Of a DNA stretch of 25,876 bases, positions 13,808-20,863 are shown piece by piece. The translations under genes were made by a program, and so were the position numbers. The DNA comes from E44-bin32 sp034430615 (lineage in GTDB: Bacteria; Chloroflexota; Anaerolineae; Anaerolineales; E44-bin32). The stretch is from the NCBI GenBank assembly GCA_034430615.1, contig DAOUEJ010000111.1, positions 1 to 25,876 of the forward strand, in the 5' to 3' direction. Within the stretch, counting starts at the first letter, position 1; the number at the start of each line of letters is the position of its first letter. Below the pieces are notes generated by a model. That model made no database searches. It saw only the letters and a list, made by a program, of their open reading frames with translations, and had not been told where the DNA came from.

Positions 13808-15189
13808 AGAAACCCGCTAGCCTGCCCTGGCAGGAGCGCTCGCAAGAGGAAGTCCTTGATCTGTGCCTCAAGCATAATTTCTGGACCTGGTCAGCCCAGG
13901 CCTCGATTGACCCACTGCCGGTGGAAAGGGCTGAGGGCGTCTATCTGTACGATTTTGAAGGGAAAGCCTACCTGGACTTCAACGCCTCAGTGATGTGCGT
14001 AAATCTGGGGCATGGTGATCGACGCGTGATCGATGCCATCACAGAGCAGGCCAGGCAATTAGCCTTTGCCGGCCCCCACACAGCCACCCGGCCCCGGGCC
14101 GAGCTCTGCCGTAAATTGGTCGAAATCCTGCCCGGCGACCTCAACCGCATCCTTTTCACATTAGGTGGTGCGGAAGCGACGGAGAACGCGATCAAGATCG
14201 CCCGGGCACATACTGGCCGGTCGAAAATCCTCTCCAGCTATTACTCCTACCATGGAGCGACGCATGGTGCGCTGGCCGTGACCGGTGATGATCGCCGGAT
14301 TGCGTGGGAGCCGTACCTGATGCCTGGCGTGGTGCATTTCTTCAGCCCCTATCGCTACCGTTCGATCTTCCCCTCGCATACAGCGGAAACTCAGGAGGCA
14401 ACCATCTCCGCGGACTACCTGTCTCATCTCGAGCAGGTCGTCAAGAGAGAGGGCGCAGAGTCGATTGCCGCCATCCTGCTAGAGACGGTGGTCGGAACGA
14501 ATGGCGTCCTTGTCCCGCCTGATGGCTACCTGGCGGGCGTGCGCGCCCTTTGTGACCGGGAGGGGATCCTGCTGATCTGCGATGAGGTCATGTCGGGCTT
14601 CGGACGAACCGGAGAATGGTTTGCCATGCAGCACTGGCGGGTCGTTCCCGATATGGTGCTGATGGCGAAGGGTCTTACTTCCGGTTATGCACCGCTCGGC
14701 GCGCTCGCCATTCGTGAACCCATTGCGGCGACCTTCGATGAGCGCATCTTCCAGGGAGGCCTGACATTCAATGGCCATCCGTTGAGTCTGGCGGCAGCCA
14801 TCGCCAACATCCGGGCGATGGAAGAGGACGGGCTGGTCGGGCGAGCACGGGAGATGCAGCCCCGGCTGATTCGTGAACTCCAACAGCTTATGACCCGGTA
14901 CGATTTCATCGGGGATGTCAGAGCGATCGGCTTGTTTGGCGCGCTGGAATTGGTGGCGGACCGGGAGCGACGAACTCCGCTTACCCGGTTCGCTGATGGA
15001 AGGTCAGCAATCAAGGAACTGCGAAAGATCGCCAGGGAGCGGGGCTTATTCATCTTCGGACGTGGTTCGATCCTGCTGATCGTCCCGCCTCTGTGTATTT
15101 CCGAAGCGGAGTTTGAAGCCGGTTTCAGAATCCTGGGTGAGAGCTTGCAGGAATTCCAGACTTCAGTGACCGGGGCAAGGATCACGTAA
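13804..15189 (+). CDS. Class III (PLP-dependent) aminotransferase
   Basis: 461 residues of the omega-aminotransferase family (beta-alanine, GABA, taurine, acetylornithine or glutamate-1-semialdehyde types). The PLP phosphate loop is GGAEATENAIKIAR (about 121-134). The SYHGATHG motif is at 148-155. The ICDEVMSGFGRTGEWFA block has the cofactor Asp at D260. The Schiff-base lysine is K289 in MAKGLTSGYAPLGA. A FNGHPLSLAAA motif follows. The gene is fused by a 4-nt overlap to the CoA-transferase pair. An inferred path is an omega-amino acid converted to a semialdehyde whose acid or keto form is then CoA-activated, but no oxidase or dehydrogenase for the semialdehyde is present in the operon. The substrate is undetermined. 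Confidence 0.9.
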   Translation: MKKPASLPWQERSQEEVLDLCLKHNFWTWSAQASIDPLPVERAEGVYLYDFEGKAYLDFNASVMCVNLGHGDRRVIDAITEQARQLAFAGPHTATRPRAELCRKLVEILPGDLNRILFTLGGAEATENAIKIARAHTGRSKILSSYYSYHGATHGALAVTGDDRRIAWEPYLMPGVVHFFSPYRYRSIFPSHTAETQEATISADYLSHLEQVVKREGAESIAAILLETVVGTNGVLVPPDGYLAGVRALCDREGILLICDEVMSGFGRTGEWFAMQHWRVVPDMVLMAKGLTSGYAPLGALAIREPIAATFDERIFQGGLTFNGHPLSLAAAIANIRAMEEDGLVGRAREMQPRLIRELQQLMTRYDFIGDVRAIGLFGALELVADRERRTPLTRFADGRSAIKELRKIARERGLFIFGRGSILLIVPPLCISEAEFEAGFRILGESLQEFQTSVTGARIT

Positions 15190-15321
15190 GGATTTTTTGG
15201 GATAGTACGTCTTATCCTTATGTTAGAATTTTTCCAGATCAGCCTGTGGGTGCACGGATGGTCTTTAACGATCACGCGCACGACAACTCCGCCAGCACAG
15301 AATTGCGAGCATGATCCTGCC

Positions 15322-15495
15322 ATGAAACCGAAATCTATCCCGGCCGGGAACGGACATGAGTCCGTCTGGGATTATCCGCGCCCACCGCGCACCGAGCCCT
15401 CCGCGCGGCGGGTCCTTGTCAAACACATGGACCTGGTGATCGCCGAGAGCCAGAACGCGCTGCGCGTCCTAGAAACAAACCTGGCACCATCCTAA
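15322..15495 (+). pseudogene. Truncated DUF427-family protein (N-terminal part only)
   Basis: 57 codons from ATG 15322 to a stop. The segment ESVWDYPRPPRTEPSARRV, then the LVIAESQNALRVLETN pattern, is characteristic of the start of DUF427 proteins. In the intact family it is followed by a YYIPPED-like motif and a second half. Here the frame stops straight after LETNLAPS. No shifted frame downstream restores the expected motif, so this looks like a 3'-deleted gene rather than a simple frameshift. Function of the intact family is not established. Confidence 0.65.
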
Positions 15496-15537
15496 AATCC
15501 AGCCCAGCTCAATCTCGCCCCGGTCTAGGCCAACCTC

Positions 15538-15675
15538 TCACTCTGGCCAGGAGAGATCCTGGACGAGCTGGATGCGTGTGCGTGAGTAAGCTTCCAGCTC
15601 GCCCAGCACATCCATAATGAATCTGTCGGCGTTCGGCGCCATGCAGGAACCAAAGCGGATCAACCTGGTAGACAT
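15538..15675 (-). pseudogene. N-terminal fragment resembling a PhnD-type substrate-binding protein
   Basis: 45 codons from ATG 15675, reading LIRFGSCMAPNADRFIMDVL and then GELEAYSRTRIQLVQDLSWPE before a stop. The Arg-Phe-x-Ser-x-x-APN start and the helix plus strand that follow resemble the beginning of PhnD/SsuA-like periplasmic-binding proteins for phosphonate or related ligands. The rest of the gene is missing. It ends 43 nt from the truncated DUF427 gene that faces it, as if a deletion removed the 3' ends of both. Family assignment from so short a piece is tentative. Confidence 0.45.
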
Positions 15676-15817
15676 CGGTTCCAACTCTACAATAAGATCC
15701 GGAGCTTGAGCGTGTAAAGCGGTAGATCCGAATCGTGCCGGGGACCAGGATCGTTTATCATTGGTGGAAAATGGAACCCGGCCGGATTTTACGGGCTGGA
15801 TATGATGGGAGAACAGC

Positions 15818-16582
15818 ATGAGGAAACCGATCATTGCCGCAAATTGGAAAATGAATTACGGGCGCGTGGAGGAGGCGGTGAATTTTGCGCGTAAGATCCG
15901 CTCTCCCTTGAATGGGTGTGGCAACGTGGATCGGGTGATCTGCCCACCGTTCACGGTGCTCAGCGCGCTGGCCGATGTCCTCGGTGCAACCGAGATCGCA
16001 CTTGGCGCGCAGAACATGCACTGGGAGGAGAAGGGGGCCCATACGGGCGACATCGCGCCCGGGATGCTCACCGATACCTGCCGATACGTGATCCTCGGGC
16101 ACTCCGAGCGGCGTGCGCTTGGTGGAGATGGTGAAGATGATGCCGCGATCCAGCGCAAGGTACAGGCCGCCCTCGCGCACACTCTGACGCCCATTATTTG
16201 CGTGGGTGAAGGCACAGCCCAGCGGGATGCTGGGGAAACGGCGAGCTGGGTTGCCGGGCAAGTGGGGAGCGCGCTCGCTGGCCTCTCGGTCGAGCAGATC
16301 CCGGGTTTGATCTTCGCCTACGAACCGATCTGGGCGATCGGGACAGGCCAACCCGCGACCGCAGCCGAAGCAAACCGTGTAATTGGCCTGATCATTCGAG
16401 GTCAGATCGCCGAATTGTTCGGTGAGGAGGCCGCAGCGCAGGTGCGGGTCCAGTATGGTGGAAGCGTAACGGCCGAGAACATGGCCGAGTTCATGGCCAT
16501 GCCCGAGATCGACGGGGCGCTCGTCGGCGGTGCCTCGCTCAAGGAAACCTTCGTTGACCTGGTTCGGGCCGCGGGTGGTTGA
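15818..16582 (+). CDS. tpiA: Triosephosphate isomerase
   Basis: Interconverts dihydroxyacetone phosphate and glyceraldehyde-3-phosphate. It is 254 residues. Catalytic residues are all present: N9 and K11 in AANWKM, H95 in GHSERR, and E169 in YEPIWAIGTG (the flexible lid follows). The phosphate-binding VQYGGSV and ALVGGASL loops are also present. The segment after GHSERR reads ALGGDGEDDAAIQRKV, two residues longer than in Bacillus or E. coli enzymes. The start has GGGAGA about 6 nt upstream. It converges on the microcompartment operon and shares its terminator. The DeoC in that operon yields glyceraldehyde-3-phosphate, so TpiA could take up the product, though it lacks an obvious compartment-targeting helix. 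Confidence 0.96.
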   Translation: MRKPIIAANWKMNYGRVEEAVNFARKIRSPLNGCGNVDRVICPPFTVLSALADVLGATEIALGAQNMHWEEKGAHTGDIAPGMLTDTCRYVILGHSERRALGGDGEDDAAIQRKVQAALAHTLTPIICVGEGTAQRDAGETASWVAGQVGSALAGLSVEQIPGLIFAYEPIWAIGTGQPATAAEANRVIGLIIRGQIAELFGEEAAAQVRVQYGGSVTAENMAEFMAMPEIDGALVGGASLKETFVDLVRAAGG

Positions 16583-16607
16583 ATCTGACTTGCAGGCAGA
16601 CGGATAC

Positions 16608-16636
16608 AAAAAGCCCCGCTGCGGGGCTTTTTCTTT
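16608..16636. terminator. Bidirectional intrinsic terminator between tpiA and the BMC operon
   Basis: Stem AAAAAGCCCC (16608-16617), loop GCTGC, GGGGCTTTTT (16623-16632), followed by CTTTTTT on the plus strand. The stem's A-run acts as a U-run on the minus strand. It lies 25 nt after tpiA and 24 nt after the last BMC gene, so it can serve both convergent units. Confidence 0.88.
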
Positions 16637-16660
16637 TTTATCAAATATTGTGGTGGTCCC

Positions 16661-16933
16661 CTATGCTTGAATGGAAACCTCATCAACGATGCCGACGATG
16701 ACCGCCCGCACCGCGCCTGGATCCAAACCGAGGACCTGACGCGCACCGTTGCCCTCATCGATCACAAGCACCGTATCCCCGGGACCGGCCTGAACCACAT
16801 CCACGGCGATGTCGTATTCACCAGTCTCCTCGCCGTGCAGGTCGAGTTGATCGACAAGCAGAAGCTTGCGCTGATCGAGATGATCGATCTTGATCGTCGC
16901 CACGACGGTGCCGATGACCTTCCCGATGTACAT
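16661..16933 (-). CDS. BMC-P pentameric vertex protein (EutN/CcmL family), copy 3
   Basis: 90 residues, a full EutN/CcmL (Pfam03319-type) domain: MYIGKVIGTVVATIK start, QLDLHGEETGEY mid-loop, VDVVQAGPGDTVLV, and the VIVGIVDEVSI C-terminal strand. Such pentamers cap the twelve vertices of a microcompartment shell. The start shares one base with the stop of the preceding BMC-P gene (TGATG), so it is translationally coupled. It is the last gene of the operon. The family's usual serine/arginine-rich GxxARQ segment reads NGARQVLGLD here, close to copy 1. Confidence 0.93.
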   Translation of the reverse strand: MYIGKVIGTVVATIKIDHLDQRKLLLVDQLDLHGEETGEYDIAVDVVQAGPGDTVLVIDEGNGARQVLGLDPGAVRAVIVGIVDEVSIQA

Positions 16934-17259
16934 CAGTCGTCCCTGCTGAGATCGATCCAGCGTGCGCTGGGCTGGTTTCGGCGTGCGCTTTTTTCGATCC
17001 CGACCTCATCGACGATGCCGGTAATCGCCAGATCGACGGGTACGAACACCTCCGGCAGGGCTTGCGCTCCCTCCCGGCTGGCGACCATGAAAACAAGCTC
17101 GCCGGGACCGGCCTGGGCGGTGGCGTCTGCGGCAATTTGCGGCTGTCCCTTCGGCTTTAGATCCTCGTCCAGCGGCTGGACAACGAGAAACTTGATCCCC
17201 TCCAGCCCCTCATACTTCCGAGTCGCCACGACGGTACCCAGCACTCGACCGAATTTCAT
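16933..17259 (-). CDS. BMC-P pentameric vertex protein (EutN/CcmL family), copy 2
   Basis: 108 residues. The EutN/CcmL core starts MKFGRVLGTVVATRKYEGLE, continues through ADATAQAGPGELVFMVASREGAQALPE, and ends DLAITGIVDEVGIE at about residue 89. A polar tail of roughly 19 residues (KSARRNQPSARWIDLSRDD) goes beyond the usual end; it could face the lumen or exterior or bind a partner. The usual ARQ-type motif is replaced by AQALPE, so this copy is diverged from the other two. ATGA overlap with the BMC-T stop and TGATG overlap with the next gene. Confidence 0.93.
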   Translation of the reverse strand: MKFGRVLGTVVATRKYEGLEGIKFLVVQPLDEDLKPKGQPQIAADATAQAGPGELVFMVASREGAQALPEVFVPVDLAITGIVDEVGIEKSARRNQPSARWIDLSRDD

Positions 17260-17879
17260 CCTTCATCCCTCATTCGTGCGTGAAATCTGGTTGCCGCGCT
17301 GAGGTTCTCCCACATTGCAGGATGCATCTGGGGGATGACGACCTGTCGAACGAGCAGATTGCTGTTTTCGAGGACACCCATCCCGATCTCGACGGCTGCT
17401 TCGACATCGGCGATTAATCCGGAAAAGAGGGTGATACCTTTGCCGCCCAGTCCATCAGCAAGACGAACTTCCAGCAAACGAACGAGAGCTCCCTTGACAC
17501 CGGCATCCGCAGCATGGATCGCCGCCGCCACGGTTGTCGTCTCGATAATGCCGATTGCATCTTCTGGCTCGGGTACCCGCCCACCGGCGAGCGCCGTGAC
17601 GACATCGATGTGAACCTGCGGCAGGTACACGGTGTCGACGACGTTGCCGGCTCCCACCATACGGCCGGCCGCCAGGGATTCCTCGACATCGGCAACTTCA
17701 CCGCCGATCAGGACTAGGTATTTTCCGGGTTGAACGGTCCCGCTGCGGATGAGCTTGATTGGCGCCTTCTTCACCATCGCGTCGGCGCTCTCGATGCCGG
17801 CTGCAATGCTGCTGAATTCGACCAACGCCAGTGCCGGGTTCAGTAGGTTTCCGAGGGTCTGCTGATCTGTCATGGTCAT
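17256..17879 (-). CDS. BMC-T trimeric shell protein, two tandem BMC domains (PduT-like, single-layer type)
   Basis: 207 residues with two BMC folds. Domain 1 is about 15-100 (ALVEFSSIAAGIESADAMVKK, then GKYLVLIGGEVADVEES). Domain 2 is about 108-200 (AIGIIETTTVAAAIHAADAGVK, then GITLFSGLIADVEAAVEIG). The order within each domain is the standard, unpermuted one, and the sequence recalls the Haliangium ochraceum BMC-T1 shell protein. No cysteine is present, so the Fe-S pore cluster known from PduT cannot form. The start overlaps the aldehyde dehydrogenase stop (ATGA); a second ATG lies two codons in. It forms hexagon-shaped trimer tiles of the shell facets. Confidence 0.93.
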   Translation of the reverse strand: MTMTDQQTLGNLLNPALALVEFSSIAAGIESADAMVKKAPIKLIRSGTVQPGKYLVLIGGEVADVEESLAAGRMVGAGNVVDTVYLPQVHIDVVTALAGGRVPEPEDAIGIIETTTVAAAIHAADAGVKGALVRLLEVRLADGLGGKGITLFSGLIADVEAAVEIGMGVLENSNLLVRQVVIPQMHPAMWENLSAATRFHARMRDEG

Positions 17880-19345
17880 ACAATCCGGAAGGAGTCTTTC
17901 AAGATGCAGCGGCGGATGCGGCTGAAGCTGATCGGGTTTGTGATGCCTTCACCTGTGGGGCTGGCGATCGTGAAAGAACAGAAACCCTCCCCACCATAAC
18001 CTAACCCGGCGAAGGAAGGTCCGTTTTTCACGAAAATGCTGCAATCCATCTCGCGCGCCATGCGGCTCAAGTTGTCGAGATTCTTGGAATGCATGACTGC
18101 CGTATGGCGGAAACCGTGTTCTGCGACCTTGGCCATATCGATGCCCTGATCGGCATCCCGGACTCGAACCAGCGGCATGATGGGCATCATCTGTTCGGAA
18201 AAGACCAACGGGTGATCGGCAGGGACATCGACCAGGACCAGGCGAACTTCATCTCCGACCTCGATCCCAATTTCGGCCAGGAGCAAGTTGGCGTTCTTGC
18301 CAATGAAATCCTTGTTCATCACGCCGTGCTTGCCGCGTGTGGGTGGTTCGGCGAAGATCGAGCCCATCAGTGCATCCAATTGGCCGGCATCGATTTCATA
18401 GGCCCCGTGTTGGAGCATCCCCCGTTTCAGTTCATCCGCGATCCGGTCGACGGCGAAGACTTCCTTTTCATCGATGCAGATGATGTTATTGTCGAAGGAT
18501 CCCCCACGAATGATGTCCTTCCCGGCCTGCTCGAGATCTGCGCTCTCATCGACGACAACCGGGGGGTTTCCGGGTCCTGCACAGACGGCTCGCTTTCCGC
18601 TCTTCATCGCTTCACGCACGACTCCGATCCCACCCGTCACCGTGAGCAGGTCGACATCAGGGTGGTGCATGACCTGCTGCGCCGTCTCGATTGTGGGCTC
18701 AGCCAGGCCAACCACAAGATTGTCCGGGCCTCCTGCTTCACGAATCGCTTGATCTATCAAGGTAATCGTACGGTTCGAGGAGGACCTGGCGCTGGGATGG
18801 GCATTGAACACGACAGCGTTGCCGACGGCGATCATGTTGATCGAGTTGCAGATCACGCTCGAGGTCGGGTTGGTGCTGGGGATCATCGAGCCAATGACCC
18901 CATAGGGTGCGTATTCGACCAGCGTCATGCCGTTGTCACCGGTCCAGGCTTGCGGGGTCAGGATCTCGGTCCCGGCGGCCTTGTTCGCATTGAGCAGATT
19001 TTTCTGGATCTTGTCTTCGTAGCGCCCCATGCCGGTTTCCTGCCAGGCTTCGTAGGCCAGTAGCTGGGCGTTCTCACGTATTGTCCGGCGTATGTGGGCG
19101 ATCATCTGTTCGCGCAGCTCGAGCGGCAGCTTGTTCAGTTGATTGAACGCCAGGCGGGCGGCGGAGACTGCTTCGTCGACGTTTGTGAACAGGTTCTTGC
19201 TCTGCGTCACTGCAGGCGGGAAGTTGGGGGGTTGCTGGGAGGCAGAAATTATCTCGGGCTGCGGTCCCTGACGGACGCGGCTGCCCTGCCTCAGTTCGGA
19301 CATGACCTGCTGGACGATGGAGTTGATGCGATCGTCGTCCAACAT
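17876..19345 (-). CDS. CoA-acylating aldehyde dehydrogenase, microcompartment type (PduP/EutE family)
   Basis: Oxidises an aldehyde with NAD+ and CoA to acyl-CoA; here probably acetaldehyde made by DeoC. 489 residues. The first about 20 (LDDDRINSIVQQVMSELRQ) form an amphipathic helix followed by a Pro/Gln-rich linker (to about 50), the layout of a BMC encapsulation peptide. The catalytic domain shows GVIGSMIPSTNPTSSVICNS, VTGGIGVVREAM, CAGPGNPPVVVDESAD, and the catalytic cysteine C290 in FDNNIICIDEKEV. These match the PduP/EutE branch rather than NAD-only dehydrogenases. It is coupled by TGATG to the upstream BMC-P and by ATGA to the downstream BMC-T. This is the signature enzyme of the compartment. 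Confidence 0.95.
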   Translation of the reverse strand: MLDDDRINSIVQQVMSELRQGSRVRQGPQPEIISASQQPPNFPPAVTQSKNLFTNVDEAVSAARLAFNQLNKLPLELREQMIAHIRRTIRENAQLLAYEAWQETGMGRYEDKIQKNLLNANKAAGTEILTPQAWTGDNGMTLVEYAPYGVIGSMIPSTNPTSSVICNSINMIAVGNAVVFNAHPSARSSSNRTITLIDQAIREAGGPDNLVVGLAEPTIETAQQVMHHPDVDLLTVTGGIGVVREAMKSGKRAVCAGPGNPPVVVDESADLEQAGKDIIRGGSFDNNIICIDEKEVFAVDRIADELKRGMLQHGAYEIDAGQLDALMGSIFAEPPTRGKHGVMNKDFIGKNANLLLAEIGIEVGDEVRLVLVDVPADHPLVFSEQMMPIMPLVRVRDADQGIDMAKVAEHGFRHTAVMHSKNLDNLSRMAREMDCSIFVKNGPSFAGLGYGGEGFCSFTIASPTGEGITNPISFSRIRRCILKDSFRIV

Positions 19346-19644
19346 CAGCCTGCCTCGGCTTTGTTATAGGTTACCATGCCATCGACCTCGATCACATCGA
19401 CGATGGCCATGATCACACCATCGCAGGGCCGTTTGTCGGTAAACTTTGTCTGTCGGGCGGCGCTGCCGGTCGCATACAGGACGACCTCACCCAATCCTGC
19501 ACCGACCGCATCGGCCGCCACCCGGTACCCGCCTGTCTCCTTGCCATCCAGGTCCAATTGCTTCAAGACCAGGAATTTCAGACCCTCCAGGCTGGTTTCC
19601 TTGCGGCTTGCGACCAGGGTCCCGACGACCTTGCCTAACAGCAT
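19345..19644 (-). CDS. BMC-P pentameric vertex protein (EutN/CcmL family), copy 1
   Basis: 99 residues: LGKVVGTLVASRKETSLEG start, ADAVGAGLGEVVLYATGSAARQT in the middle, then CDGVIMAIVDVIEVDG. It is the most canonical of the three vertex proteins here and very like the H. ochraceum BMC-P (from memory of that sequence). GAGGAGT precedes the ATG by about 6 nt, so it has its own good ribosome site. 163 nt containing a strong hairpin separate it from the BMC-H gene upstream. Confidence 0.94.
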   Translation of the reverse strand: MLLGKVVGTLVASRKETSLEGLKFLVLKQLDLDGKETGGYRVAADAVGAGLGEVVLYATGSAARQTKFTDKRPCDGVIMAIVDVIEVDGMVTYNKAEAG

Positions 19645-19756
19645 GGGACACTCCTCATATACACTGCATCCGACTCGACCCTACCTTGAATAGCGGCGCG
19701 GAAGGTGGCTGCCAGGCGGTGCCCGAATAAGCGGGCCACCCGGGTTGCCCCGCGCC

Positions 19757-19789
19757 CCCGGTCAGATCCCGAGTAGAGATCTGACCGGG
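19757..19789. repeat. Strong hairpin between the BMC-H and BMC-P genes
   Basis: Perfect 12-bp inverted repeat CCCGGTCAGATC (19757-19768) / GATCTGACCGGG (19778-19789) with a 9-base loop. It starts 18 nt after the BMC-H stop region (19808) on the minus strand. No U-run follows, so it is not a standard terminator. A smaller GCCCG/CGGGC hairpin lies at 19721-19736. Probably an mRNA stabiliser, processing or attenuation element that lets the hexamer gene be expressed above the genes after it. Confidence 0.7.
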
Positions 19790-19807
19790 AAATCATCAGG
19801 GCAGGAC

Positions 19808-20119
19808 TTATGAGCCTTCGGCAGGCTGACGACCGAGTGGCAGCGTGCGATCAACATTAGCGTGCGGGCGCGGGATTACATGGATGGCGGCAACTTCGCC
19901 GACCTTCTCCGCACCGCGTGCGCCAGCTTCGACGGCAGCTTTGACGGCCGCGACGTCGCCCCGCACGACTGCTGTAACGAACCCGCCGCCTGTTTTCTCG
20001 TAGCTGACGAGTTCTACCTTGGCAGCCTTGACCATCGCATCCGCTGCCTCGACCATTGCGGGGTAGCTGCGGGTCTCGATCATGCCAAGGGCTTCGGTCA
20101 TACCATATTCTTCAGCCAT
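19808..20119 (-). CDS. BMC-H hexameric shell protein
   Basis: 103 residues from the ATG at 20119, which has AGGAGG 5 nt upstream; the frame continues further up but without a site. It has a single BMC fold: ALGMIETRSYPAMVEAADAMVKAAKVELVSYEKTGGGFVTAVVRGDVAAVKAAVEAG. K34 is the conserved edge lysine that packs hexamers together, and TGGG (43-46) forms the pore loop. A short tail after VIPRPHANVD is as in the H. ochraceum BMC-H. This is the main facet tile and normally the most abundant shell protein. Confidence 0.96.
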   Translation of the reverse strand: MAEEYGMTEALGMIETRSYPAMVEAADAMVKAAKVELVSYEKTGGGFVTAVVRGDVAAVKAAVEAGARGAEKVGEVAAIHVIPRPHANVDRTLPLGRQPAEGS

Positions 20120-20208
20120 GTCGTCCTCCTGAGGACAAAAGTTTTCCGTGCCGTTCGATACCTGACTGCTTTCCTGACCGGATGCTTCTTTATCCAATCG
20201 AAGTGTGC

Positions 20209-20847
20209 CTACTCACGGCGCTTGTCTTCTTTCTCGCGCCCACTTACGCCTTCAATTGCGGCGACTGCCGCCCCGTAACCAGCCATGATGTCACGCTCCT
20301 CGCCGCCAAGGTAAACCCGACCGAAACTGCCGAAGGCGCGCACATCCAGGATGTTGATGTTGGCAGCTTTCTCGGCTTCGTTGGCTGCCAGGGCTGCATA
20401 GCCCGCCGGCTCTACCTCGAGCACATACAGTGTTTGACCGGCAAGCAGCATGTGCCCAAACCGCATACGGTTGATGAGCTGGACCTGATGTGCATCGACA
20501 AAGCGGATGATCTGGCTTGAGACGACCTTTGGCTTGAGCCTGTCCGCCTCAGTGACCTCGAGCGCTTCCAGGATCGCTGCGCCCGCTGCGCGGACTTCGG
20601 CCTGATCTTCATGATGCACCTCGAGCAGGCCAAAGAGGCGCTCGACGATCTGCATCCCGGGGCGCACACGAGTGGATTTCAAAGCGATATCGGTGATGCG
20701 GTTGATCTCGATCCCGGGTGAGATTTCCACCCAGAGGGAAGTGTCATGGGGGAGCGGGAGGAAGCCGCGGGCAACCGTGCCCAGGTAGGCGGCGTGCTGC
20801 GGTTGTAAGCTATCGAGAAAGCAGTATGTGCGTAGTTCGACGGTCAT
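20209..20847 (-). CDS. BMC-T trimeric shell protein, permuted double-domain type (CsoS1D/CcmP-like)
   Basis: 212 residues from the ATG at 20847 (AAGGAG 7 nt upstream); extension to 20925 overlaps deoC without support. Two circularly permuted BMC domains: residues about 1-100 (LRTYCFLDSLQPQHAAYLGT, then LWVEISPGIEINRITDIALK, then ERLFGLLEVHHEDQAEV) and about 101-205 (SQIIRFVDAHQVQLINRM, YVLEVEPAGYAALAANEAEK, FGRVYLGGEERDI). This type can stack two trimers with a gated central pore, giving a route for larger molecules such as sugar phosphates or NAD. It closely recalls the H. ochraceum T2 protein. A charged tail (REKEDKRRE) ends it. It lies 16 nt after deoC. Confidence 0.93.
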   Translation of the reverse strand: MTVELRTYCFLDSLQPQHAAYLGTVARGFLPLPHDTSLWVEISPGIEINRITDIALKSTRVRPGMQIVERLFGLLEVHHEDQAEVRAAGAAILEALEVTEADRLKPKVVSSQIIRFVDAHQVQLINRMRFGHMLLAGQTLYVLEVEPAGYAALAANEAEKAANINILDVRAFGSFGRVYLGGEERDIMAGYGAAVAAIEGVSGREKEDKRRE

Positions 20848-20863
20848 GGACGCTCTCCTTTGG

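Noticed and set aside
15190..15321. Possible promoter (TTGGGA, 16 bases, TATGTT) before the truncated DUF427 gene
   Set aside because: Weak match and the downstream gene is broken, so I did not list it.
17256..17879. PduT-like Fe-S cluster in the BMC-T pore
   Set aside because: The protein has no cysteine at all.
18089..19063. A 324-codon plus-strand frame opposite the aldehyde dehydrogenase
   Set aside because: Shadow of the dehydrogenase; no motif, no ribosome site, and it lies inside a tightly coupled minus-strand operon.
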